Source of the DNA: Tillandsia leiboldiana
Lineage: Eukaryota > Streptophyta > Magnoliopsida > Poales > Bromeliaceae
Reading direction: 5' to 3'
Length of the DNA stretch: 64,000 nt
Assembly (NCBI GenBank): GCA_029204045.2
Contig: CM055063.1
Span: 43,185,562-43,249,561, forward strand
Both the position numbers and the translations under genes were made by a program. This document shows positions 1 to 8,055 of this stretch, one piece after another. Position 1 is the stretch's first letter. Each line of letters opens with the position of its first letter. The notes below the pieces were generated by a model. That model saw only the letters and a list, made by a program, of their open reading frames with translations, had not been told where the DNA came from and made no database searches.

Positions 1-2
1 CT

Positions 3-455
3 CGAACTGAAAACAGTCCAAGTTCGAGTGGGACAGTCTTTGTGCCCCAGTCGGTATCTCCTCCTCCGACACCGGAACTAACGACAAGCAACGACAACAA
101 GCCTACTTCATCCTCCTCGGGATCGTCAAGTACTAAGGTATGTTTTCGTTGTGGCATTTTAGGGCACATAAGGAGAAATTGCAAGATGGGAGCCAAACGC
201 TCAAATCAACCACATCTTGCAACTGCTACCAATAAGTTCACTCCCCGGAATTCAAAGAAGGACTTTTCAAAAGAAAAGAACATTGGTAGTACTTCAAACA
301 AGACGATGACAAAAGAAAAAGATCAATCATACAAGACGTCTTCATCAAGGAAAATTTCTCAACCATTGCCAACATACTCCAAAACTCAAAGGTTTGGGTA
401 TCCAAAGGTGAAATCCTTCCTTGTCTTAATCGTTCTACGATTAAATGTTGTGTAG
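3..455 (+). pseudogene. gag: gag C-terminal fragment with second zinc knuckle (SIRE-A)
   Basis: The reading frame is open from base 3, so the start lies upstream of the window. The fragment matches the C-terminal part of the SIRE-B Gag. It contains one CCHC knuckle (CFRCGILGHIRRNC), which binds nucleic acid in Gag proteins, followed by a lysine/serine-rich tail. Near 390 SIRE-A has one A fewer than SIRE-B in an A run, so the last residues are out of frame and the native Gag end (KGEILPCL in SIRE-B) is lost. Non-functional fragment; identity is clear from alignment to the intact copy at 6034-8055. Confidence 0.85.
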
Positions 456-502
456 TTTATGTAGACTATTTTTTCTTTCTTTGGCCGACCCGTCAACCAT
501 CT

Positions 503-1128
503 TTGGGAGGTAAATGGTATATTTTCTTATTGGTTGATGATTTCTCTCGGTATTCCTTGGGTAGCATTTTAAAAGAGAAAGCTGATACGTTTGATTCTTT
601 TCATGAGATTTGCCATCGTATTATGATTGAAAAGAATGAAAAGATCATTCGTGTTAGAAGTGATAGAGGTGGAGAATTCATTAATTCCAAATTCATTGAT
701 TTTTGCACTTCCAACGGCATAAAACATGAATTCTCAGCACCCTATACACCTCAGCAGAATGGTGTTGTTGAGCGCAAAAACAGGGTTGTTCAAGAGATGG
801 CACGTGTGATGCTTCATAGCCGGAATTTACCGCTATATTTTGGGCTGAGGCTGTGAACACACCGCTTGTCTATGTCATTAATCGAGTGTATTTGCGCCCA
901 GGAACTTTAAATACACCATATGAGCTGTGGTTTAGTAGAAAACCGGATATCAAATACTTTCGGATCTTTGGGAGTCGATGTTTTATTTTGCGTGATCGCG
1001 AAAATCTTGGTAAGTTTGATTCTCGAAGTGACGAAGGGATCTTTTTGGGTTATTCTACAAATAGCAGAGCATATCGGGTATTTAACATGGAATCTAAAAC
1101 GATTGTAGAATCTATAAATGTTAAGTAG
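503..1128 (+). pseudogene. integrase fragment, frameshifted (SIRE-A)
   Basis: This is the catalytic-core region of a Copia integrase, in two frames (503-856 and 853-1128). Visible motifs are VDDFSR, the second catalytic Asp in VRSDRGGEF and the catalytic Glu in NGVVERKNR. The first catalytic Asp (in LHMDLMGP of the SIRE-D copy) and the N-terminal zinc-binding domain are absent because the same deletion as in SIRE-B fuses the post-gag sequence to CCGACCCGTCAACC. A shift near 840-870 and a 1-nt loss at about 1124 (stop after NVK) end the frame. Cannot code for an active integrase. Confidence 0.85.
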
Positions 1129-2955
1129 ATGAAGCTTTTCACTTTGCATCTGAAAAATCTACCCTCGATATCTCTCTTGATGATGATACACGTGCCAATG
1201 CATCTTCTCATGATAATACTTCCAATATTAATGATGCATCTAATGGTTCTTCAAGTTTATCTGATGTGCAGGAATCGTCTCATATACCTCCGAGTACTTC
1301 CGTTACCTCAAACGTTACGCATCTCCAAGGATCATCCGGAATCGAATATTATTGGAGACCCACAAGAAGGAGTTAGAACTCGGAGGCAGTTGGTTTGTGG
1401 ATTCGCTTGCTACGTATCTTTAATCGAACCAAAGAATATAGATGAAGCTCTTCAGGATGACTACTGGATTGAAGCAATGCAGGAAGAGCTCCATCAATTT
1501 GAGCGAAACAAAGTCTGGAAATTAACGAAGCCTCCAAAGCAACATAATGTGATAGGTACCAAATGGATTTTCAAGAACAAGAAAAATGAGGATGGTACTA
1601 TCATCAGGAACAAGGCACGATTAGTTGCTCAAGGCTACTCTCAAGTAGAAGGTATAGACTTTGATGAAACTTTCGCCCCTGTAGCTAGACTCGAGTCCAT
1701 TCGTATACTATTTGCTATTGCTTGTCATTTTAAAATCAAATTATTTCAAATGGACGTTAAGAGCGCGTTTCTAAATGGGTTTTTTAATGAGGAAGTTTAT
1801 GTGGCTCAACCGAAAGGTTTTGTAGACCATAAACAACCTAACCATGTTTTTCGTTTGAAAAATGCTCTTTACGGTCTGAAACAAGCACCACGAGCATGGT
1901 ACGAAAGGTTGACAAGGCACCTTTTGGAGAAGGGCTATACTCGAGGGGGAGCTGACAGGACTCTCTTTGTGAAGCATTATCAAAACAATTTCATTGTAGC
2001 ACAAATCTATGTCGATGACATTGTATTTGGCGCAACAAGAGATAATGATGCTTCTAAATTCGCGGAGACCATGGAAAGCGAATTTGAGATGTCCATGATG
2101 GGCGAATTGACTTATTTTCTTGGATTGCAAATTAAACAAAATGATGAAGGTATTCACTTGTGTCAATCCAAGTATGCAATGGAGTTGGTTAAAAAGTTTG
2201 ACTTAGAAAATTCGAAGGATTTTCCGACTCTAATGGGAACTAGCCACAAGGGACTTGGAAGTGAATCTCATAGTGAGAATGTAGACGAGAAACTATATCG
2301 AAGTATGATTGGAAGTCTACTTTACCTCACGGCTAGTCGCCCGGATATATCTTTTGGTGTTGGGATTTGCGCGAGATATCAATCTGCACCAAAGGAGGTT
2401 CACCTGAAAGCGGTGAAAAGGATCATCCGGTACATCAAAGGATCAATTAATTTCGGAATTTGGTATCCTATGGGAACTAGTCTGGATATTATTGGATACT
2501 CAGATGCCGATTGGGCAGGATCAGTGGATGATCAGAAAAGCACGAGTGGTGCATGCTTCTATCTTGGCCATTGCCTTGTTGCATGGCACAGTAAAAAGCA
2601 GAATTGCATAGCACTCTCGACTGCCGAAGTGGAATACATTTCAACGGGTAGTTGTTCAGCTCAACTTATTTGGATGAAAAGTGTGTTGAGTGACTTCCGG
2701 ATTTCAGCATCTTCGGTAACAATTCTTTGTGACAACACTAGTGCTATAAACATTTCCAAAAACCCTGTGTTGCACTCTAGAACAAAACACATTGAACTTA
2801 GATATCATTTTCTTAGAGAGCTAGTTGAATCAAATACTCTTCAACTTTCATATATTTCAACTGAAAATCAATTAGCTGACATTTTAACAAAACCTTTGGA
2901 TCAAAAACGTTTTATTCATTTGCGTAAAGCAATTGGAATGCTTTCCTTGAAGTAA
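1129..2955 (+). pseudogene. reverse transcriptase and RNase H (SIRE-A)
   Basis: The frame is open to the native stop at 2955. About the first 60 codons are out of frame relative to SIRE-B; a compensating shift near 1316 restores the correct frame. The remainder is a full Copia reverse transcriptase (EALQDDYW start region, DVKSAFLNG, YVDDIVFG with the catalytic Asp pair at about residues 296-297) and RNase H (YSDADWAG, STAEVEYI, KHIELRYHFLRE). It closely resembles SIRE-B and SIRE-D. With no protease or complete integrase upstream it is a relic, though the reverse transcriptase body itself looks intact. Confidence 0.88.
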
Positions 2956-3892
2956 ACTTCTTTTTGAAACTTTTGTTTAGGTTAGGTTTTGTTTTTGTGT
3001 TTTTGTTCTTTATCTATGTTTTATACATAGTACATTAATTGAGCATGTGTATTATTGACTTTACTTGCATCCTTTTATATATTTAGAAATCTATTATGCT
3101 TTAGATATCATAATATTTCATTTGATGCAATAATCATTTATGTCAATTAACTCATCTTTGTTTTGATCAAAGTCAATTTCTCTCTCGATGATCTCTTGGT
3201 ATAGTTTTTATCTTATTTGACTGTTTAGTCGAGTATGAAATCGAGATCAATATTTGGCTAAATACTTTACATCTTAAATAATTGATAGCCAATTGAGGGG
3301 GAGTCATGAAAAAGTAAAATGCTCAAAAGATGTGGAATGAGTTACATCCCAATGAGGAGTGTGAAAACTACCACCACATGGAGGAAAGAGCTACCACCTC
3401 GGTCGTCCGAGTACTGTGTGCAGCTACCACATGAATACCAAACAAGGTTTTTCAAGTTTGATTAAATAAAATGCATGTTAAAATACTTGACTTTGTCAAA
3501 ATTTCAAGGTTGGTATAAGGTGGGATTTTTAATGAAAGATGCTCAAAGAGCCACTCTCTTCAATAAATTGACTAGATATATTATCTAACTTATCGGGGAT
3601 GTTAGACATCTATTGATCTTTGTATTTCATTTTCTTTACCAAATTGATGATTTGATAAAAGCATTACTCATAAGATCAAGTTAGATGTAATTGAAATTGT
3701 TCAACTTTAAGGGATTTAATTTTTATAAATTTTCGTTTCGTTTGTTGGATGTTATTGATAGATTTGGTATAATCTATTTCTTGTTGTATGAAACGATGAT
3801 TTTTGTTTAAAGTTGATACACAAAAGTGCTCACAATCTTTTTCTGGTTTTTTTCTTGAATTTCTCTGAAATTTTCTAAAGAAAAAGTTGGAG
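2956..3892 (+). other. post-pol noncoding region of SIRE-A with internal PPT-like tract and conserved hairpin block
   Basis: AT-rich and without coding potential. A purine tract TTGAGGGGGAGTC lies at 3293-3305. A conserved block follows at 3329-3433: a stem-loop GATGT/ACATC (3329-3348), three CTACCAC repeats, and the stem-loop CTCGG-TCGT-CCGAG (3398-3411). The same block occurs at 10957-11061, 25022-25126 and, on the minus strand, 37569-37672. Conservation of pairing suggests an RNA element; its role is unknown. Confidence 0.6.
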
Positions 3893-3894
3893 CC

Positions 3895-4004
3895 GATCCG
3901 GATTGGACCTGCCGATCCGGATCCCGAACGCAGTTTTTCACTGCGGGTAGCCGATCCGGATCGCAATCATGAACTGATCCGGATCGCGGCTAGGGTTTTA
4001 TAAA
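3895..4004 (+). promoter_or_regulatory. palindrome array plus TATA-like box upstream of the env-like gene (SIRE-A)
   Basis: Four copies of the self-complementary decamer GATCCGGATC (the first ends ATT) start at 3895, 3914, 3953 and 3976. They form two pairs 19 and 23 bp apart, 58 bp between pairs. A TATAAA sits at 3999-4004, 23 bp after the last decamer start. This copies the layout of the LTR promoter, which suggests a separate promoter for the downstream env-like gene (inference). Confidence 0.5.
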
Positions 4005-4120
4005 GAACAAAAGGGTTTTGATTTCTTTTACTCCAATCTTTTGTTCCAAAGTTTCCAGAGCTTCTCTCTCTAGATTTCATTCATCTTGGAAGCTTTCAAA
4101 CTCAAGTTCTTCAACTCCAA

Positions 4121-4504
4121 GTAAGTTTTATTGATCAAATCTCAGTTTTGCACCGTTTTTGTTATTCCTCCTCAAAACGTGATGAATTTCTTGTATCAAT
4201 TTCGTTTGTGGATGGTTTTTGATCAAATCTCTTTTGTAATAAGAACTCTGGGTAGATTAGTTTTGATTATATGCTAGGTATTCTCAAGATAAACGGATTT
4301 TTGGTCTTCGATTTCAAAGAATTCGGTTTTAGGGCATATAATGGGAATTTTCCAAAATCATGCAATTGATCTATTTTTAAAATTCCTTTTACAAAACTCA
4401 TTTGATTTTTAGTCTCTCTACATGATTATGATTGTTTGGGTACAATTTTTCAAACTTTTGAAAACTAACAATTTTTTCATGTGTTCTTGAGCTGGTCTTC
4501 ACAG
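4121..4504 (+). other. possible 5'-UTR intron of the env-like gene (SIRE-A)
   Basis: A good plant donor (CCAA|GTAAGTTT, GT at 4121) and a pyrimidine-rich acceptor ending CTTCACAG (AG at 4503-4504) bound a 384-nt T-rich stretch. SIRE-D has the same pair at 25870-26254. The first ATG of the env-like frame after the acceptor is at 4535. Splicing is inferred from sequence only. Confidence 0.4.
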
Positions 4505-4534
4505 GATTTAAATCTTCTTAAGGCACTTGGATCA

Positions 4535-4715
4535 ATGGGATTCTCATGGATCATCCTTTTGTTGGTCACTATGGTGCACACTCGGGCCACAAACAAATTA
4601 AAGAGAGCTAAGAAAACACAACAAAAAGGTGAGTTTCTTATGATCAGCGACACAGAAGTGGAAGCAGATTGTCAAGAGATAGATTGGATTGAATTAACAG
4701 ATGATGATGACTCAT
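4535..4715 (+). pseudogene. env-like gene, N-terminal fragment cut by SIRE-B insertion
   Basis: Encodes the first 60 or so residues of the env-like protein, whose intact copy is at 26285-27709: a short hydrophobic run (WIILLLVTMV), then a basic stretch (TRATNKLKRAKK) and an acidic stretch. The match to SIRE-D stops at 4715, where the LTR of SIRE-B starts; the frame runs 56 bp into that LTR before a stop. Disruption by insertion is seen directly. Confidence 0.75.
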
Positions 4716-4942
4716 TGTTACGGAATTTGAGTTGGCGTAGTTTCGTGAAAGGTTCAAGTCTTGAAGATTGAAGGTGAAGAAAGTTGGATCATTTAACTCA
4801 ATCTCAAGAAAGAATAATTCAAAAGGATCAGGTATGTTTAACTAAAGATTATTGGTGATCCGAATACTTCTTGTAGTGTAGAAACACCTGGAAGAGTTTT
4901 TAACTGCATAAAAATCAAAAACTGGTGTTCGGACAGGTTCAG

Positions 4943-5237
4943 GATCTGGATCAGAGCCAGCGATCCGGATCCTGAAGGTTGTTGTTTCATACATCACTTC
5001 AATCCGGATCGCAGCATCTCACGATCCGGATCCCGAACGTTGAGTTTTCTGAAATGTATGAACGATCCGGATCAGGCATTCCGATCCGGATCCCGAACGT
5101 TTGTTTTCTGGAAACCGTCTTTATTGCTACTGCAATCCGGATCGCCCAAATCCGATCCGGATCGCCGTCCGTCAAAATTCCAGAAATATTAGGTTTTTGA
5201 TTCTTATCTCCTTCCAAATGTTTCTAACCTATAAATA
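4943..5237 (+). promoter_or_regulatory. LTR promoter: four pairs of GATCCGGATC palindromes and TATA box (SIRE-B)
   Basis: Decamers or one-base variants start at 4943, 4962, 5001, 5023, 5064, 5083, 5134 and 5154. Within-pair distances are 19, 22, 19 and 20 bp; pairs repeat every 58, 63 and 70 bp. TATAAATA lies at 5230-5237, 76 bp after the last decamer start. Palindromes upstream of the TATA box are a known Sirevirus trait; the exact spacing rule here is read from the sequence. Confidence 0.75.
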
Positions 5238-5525
5238 GACCCTATGACTCTTTTTCTAGGGTGAATCCAAAAAATCCAAATAGCCGTCATATTCAAATAT
5301 CATCTTATACGGCTCTAGATCCACATATAGAGAAGAAAGGAAATCATTAGAGAATACTCTATGTTTCTTCATCTATATTGATTAGTTTGATTCTAGGTTT
5401 TCATACTCACATCTTGAGTTGAATCAAACTAATGAATACTTAGATGGTATTTCCGATCTATCTTTGATCTAAGTATTCGGCGGATCATCACCACCCAAAA
5501 ACAACGATTTCCCCAAAATCGGCGC

Positions 5526-5700
5526 GTGGATTCGCGTGTCCTTGTGGATTCAAGGTTCAACCGCTCTCGTGGATTTGGAGCGAGGCACGTTCGTGGATTC
5601 GAAGGGTGCTATTGGGTGCAGACCGTGGATTCGGTCAGACGTCGTGGATTCGAAGTTGGACGCCGTGGATTCGGCGTTGGGCGCAGATCGTGGATTCGAG
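5526..5700 (+). repeat. GTGGATTCG motif array in transcribed part of LTR (SIRE-B)
   Basis: About eight copies of GTGGATTCG (a few with one change) are spaced 20-40 bp apart in a GC-richer stretch downstream of the TATA box. The same array occurs in the SIRE-D LTR (about 29309-29490) and, in reverse, in the SIRE-G LTRs (about 35536-35613 and 40505-40582). Function unknown. Confidence 0.7.
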
Positions 5701-6002
5701 AAGCGTCGTGGAGCGAGCGGAGAAGATCCTCTAGGAGCGTATGGAAAAGGTTGAGTCGTAAGTGTGTACGGTAAATCACCTTGTACGTGTTTTAATTCTA
5801 GTGGATTTCTGCCGTGTTATCGGTCCCGTGGTTTTTTACTCCGGTGATGGAGTTTTCCACGTAAAAATCTTGCGTGTTATTTTTATTTCCGCATTGGGTT
5901 TTTATCGCAACGATTTTTGAGTGTTTATACGTTTACACCTATTCACCCCCCTCTAGGTGTTTCTTCCCCTATTTAGATCTACATTACATATAACCCAACA
6001 AG

Positions 6003-6014
6003 TGGTATCAGAGC
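6003..6014 (+). promoter_or_regulatory. primer binding site, initiator Met tRNA (SIRE-B)
   Basis: TGGTATCAGAGC, complementary to the 3' end of plant initiator Met tRNA, lies two bases after the LTR end. It primes minus-strand DNA synthesis. Its position fixes the LTR end and element orientation. Confidence 0.92.
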
Positions 6015-6033
6015 GGGAATAGGGTTGTAAACA

Positions 6034-8055
6034 ATGGTTGAAGGTGGAAACATCAATCGACCACCTTTCTTTGATGGAACAAATTATGCGTACTGGAAAG
6101 TACGAATGAAAGCCTTTTTAATTTCCATCGACGAAAGGGTGTGGCAATCAATTGAATTAGGATGGACTAATCCAACTGAAATTATCTCTGATGTTCGCAC
6201 CTTAAAACCTAGGTCGAAATGGACCAAGGAAGAGTTAGATTCATCTTCTTACAATGGCAAGGGAATTAATGCTATTTTTAATGCCTTATCTCAAACTGAA
6301 TTCTCTCGCATCTCGGCATGTGAGACTGCGAAAGAAATCTGGGATGTTCTTCAGGTTACACATGAGGGAACTAACCTCGTGAAGATTCAGAAACTGCAAA
6401 TGCTTACGAGCAAGTTTGACTCTATCTTGATGGCAGAAAATGAATCTTTCACGGACTACTATACACGATTGCAAGACATCGTAAACTCATGTGCTAACCT
6501 GGGAGAGAAGATTCCAGAATTTAAGATTGTAAGAAAGATCTTAAGAACTCTTCCTGAACGATTTCGCCCAAAGGTTACAGCCATTGAAACTATTAAACAC
6601 CCAGACGAAATACGTGTAGAAGAATTGGTTGGTTCATTACAAACTTATGAAATGACATTTACTACTAACAATTCTTCTGGAAAAGCATCCTCTTCTAAGT
6701 CTTCAGGTTATGCGTTGAAAATAACTAAGGAAGAAGACGCGGATACATCCTCCTCAGACGATGACGAGAACCTTTCTATGGAGGAATTTGATAAGCAGCT
6801 CGCTCTCTTGACAAGGAAGTTTCACCGCAAATTTCGAAGGGGTAATTCAAGTAAATCTCCATCCTTCGGAAAGTCGAACAAAGGCAAGGGTACTTCAAGC
6901 TACAAGTCAAGAAAGCAAGAGAACTTTTCAAAGGATAAGAAAAGTTCAGAGGGACAACTACAATGCTTCAAATGTCGAGGCTACGGCCACATTGCAACGG
7001 AGTGTCCCAACAAGTATCCGGCAAAGAAGAAGGCGATGCAAGTCGTCACTTGGGATGACAACTCAACGTCAAATGAGTCGTCTTCAAGTGATGAAGAAAA
7101 GAGCTCCACGGCATTCCACGCGTCCATATCTTCACCCTTCATGTGCTTTATGGCAAGTACATCCGAGTCGTTGTCCAACTCCACTGTTGAAAAGATTGCA
7201 ACGGACAACGAATCGGATGATTCGGAAGGTGAAGATTTTGCTTTAGCCTATCACAGACCTTTACGGGATTCAAAGAAACCGGCTAAGCAAAACAAGGGGT
7301 TGAGAGGGAGATTGCAGGATCTCGAAGAAGAAGTAAAAAGGGTAACTTCTCTCTCGACCGATCTTGAAGTGGAAAGGGATAATCTGATAAAAGCAAATAT
7401 TTCCCTTCAAGAGTCCAATGAGCAACTCGAGAAGAATTATATAGATATGGTGAACAAAGCGAACTACTTCTTGAAGCTCTACGGCGAGGCCCGACGGGAA
7501 AAATTGGAAATGACAGAGACCATTTGCCAACTCAAGGATGACTTACAGCAATTTTCTTCTGGAAGGAGTAAGTTGGATAAACTTCTTGGTCTTGGTCAAA
7601 CAAACAAGTTCGGCCTCGGATACAATCGAACTGAAGACAATTTTAGTTCGGTTGGGACAGTCTTTGTGCCTCAGTCGGTTTCTCCTCCTCCGACACCGGA
7701 ATTCACGACAACCAACGACAACAAGCCTACTTCATCCTCTTCGGAATCGTCAAGCACAAAAGTATGTTTTCGTTGTAATTTTGCAGGGCACATTGAAAGA
7801 AATTGCAAGATTGGAGCTCAAAGATCAAATCAACCACATCTTGCAACTGCTACCAATAAGTTCACTCCCCGGAATTCAAAGAAGGATTTTTCAAAAGAAA
7901 AGAACGTTGGTAATACTCCAAACAAGACGATGACAAAAGAAAAAGATCAATTAGACAAAACGTCTTCATCAAGGAAAATTTCTCAACCATTGCCGACATA
8001 CTCCAAAACTCAAAAGGTTTGGGTATGCAAAGGTGAAATCCTTCCTTGTCTTTAA
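6034..8055 (+). CDS. gag: Gag polyprotein of SIRE-B (673 aa), intact
   Basis: Structural capsid protein that packages element RNA. The ATG follows the primer site by about 20 bp. The N-terminus (FFDGTNYAYWKVRMKAFL) is the typical Copia gag domain (DUF4219/UBN2 type) and extends to about residue 200. A first CCHC knuckle (CFKCRGYGHIATEC) is at about residues 311-324. An acidic Ser-rich stretch and a coiled coil at about 410-510 follow, then a second knuckle (CFRCNFAGHIERNC) at about 578-591. Two knuckles separated by a coiled coil is an enlarged Sirevirus-like Gag. The frame ends KGEILPCL-stop; in Sireviruses a stop commonly separates gag from pol. The SIRE-G Gag ends at the same motif. A 23-bp overlap with the next frame is a product of the pol deletion, not a designed frameshift site. 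Confidence 0.9.
   Translation: MVEGGNINRPPFFDGTNYAYWKVRMKAFLISIDERVWQSIELGWTNPTEIISDVRTLKPRSKWTKEELDSSSYNGKGINAIFNALSQTEFSRISACETAKEIWDVLQVTHEGTNLVKIQKLQMLTSKFDSILMAENESFTDYYTRLQDIVNSCANLGEKIPEFKIVRKILRTLPERFRPKVTAIETIKHPDEIRVEELVGSLQTYEMTFTTNNSSGKASSSKSSGYALKITKEEDADTSSSDDDENLSMEEFDKQLALLTRKFHRKFRRGNSSKSPSFGKSNKGKGTSSYKSRKQENFSKDKKSSEGQLQCFKCRGYGHIATECPNKYPAKKKAMQVVTWDDNSTSNESSSSDEEKSSTAFHASISSPFMCFMASTSESLSNSTVEKIATDNESDDSEGEDFALAYHRPLRDSKKPAKQNKGLRGRLQDLEEEVKRVTSLSTDLEVERDNLIKANISLQESNEQLEKNYIDMVNKANYFLKLYGEARREKLEMTETICQLKDDLQQFSSGRSKLDKLLGLGQTNKFGLGYNRTEDNFSSVGTVFVPQSVSPPPTPEFTTTNDNKPTSSSSESSSTKVCFRCNFAGHIERNCKIGAQRSNQPHLATATNKFTPRNSKKDFSKEKNVGNTPNKTMTKEKDQLDKTSSSRKISQPLPTYSKTQKVWVCKGEILPCL

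Larger units (their letters stand above)
1..4715 (+). mobile_element. SIRE-A: Sirevirus-type Ty1/Copia retrotransposon, 5' truncated by window, decayed
   Basis: Order of parts is gag C-terminus, integrase, reverse transcriptase-RNase H, a long noncoding stretch, then the start of an env-like gene. Copia order (integrase before reverse transcriptase), a large gag and an extra gene after pol identify the Sirevirus (Maximus/SIRE) lineage. The 5' LTR lies outside the window. The element stops at 4715, inside the env-like gene, where the 5' LTR of SIRE-B begins; the last five bases before that LTR are CTCAT, the likely target site. The rest of SIRE-A is not in the window. Several 1-nt deletions relative to SIRE-B break its frames. 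Confidence 0.9.
4716..6000 (+). repeat. 5' LTR of SIRE-B (1285 bp)
   Basis: Starts TGTTACGGAATTTGAG and ends ATAACCCAACA, directly before the primer site. The start equals that of the SIRE-D 3' LTR (28446), where it follows a polypurine tract. The LTR holds the palindrome array, a TATA box at 5230, and a transcribed region with repeated GTGGATTCG motifs. It is 55 bp shorter than the SIRE-D LTR, mainly because it has four palindrome pairs rather than five. Confidence 0.92.

Noticed and set aside
4121..4504. Alternative idea that the T-rich stretch before the env-like gene is a captured host intron with host promoter
   Set aside because: Possible, but the GATCCGGATC array in front is the element's own LTR motif, so capture of a complete host promoter is not needed. 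I keep only the weaker claim of an internal promoter and intron.
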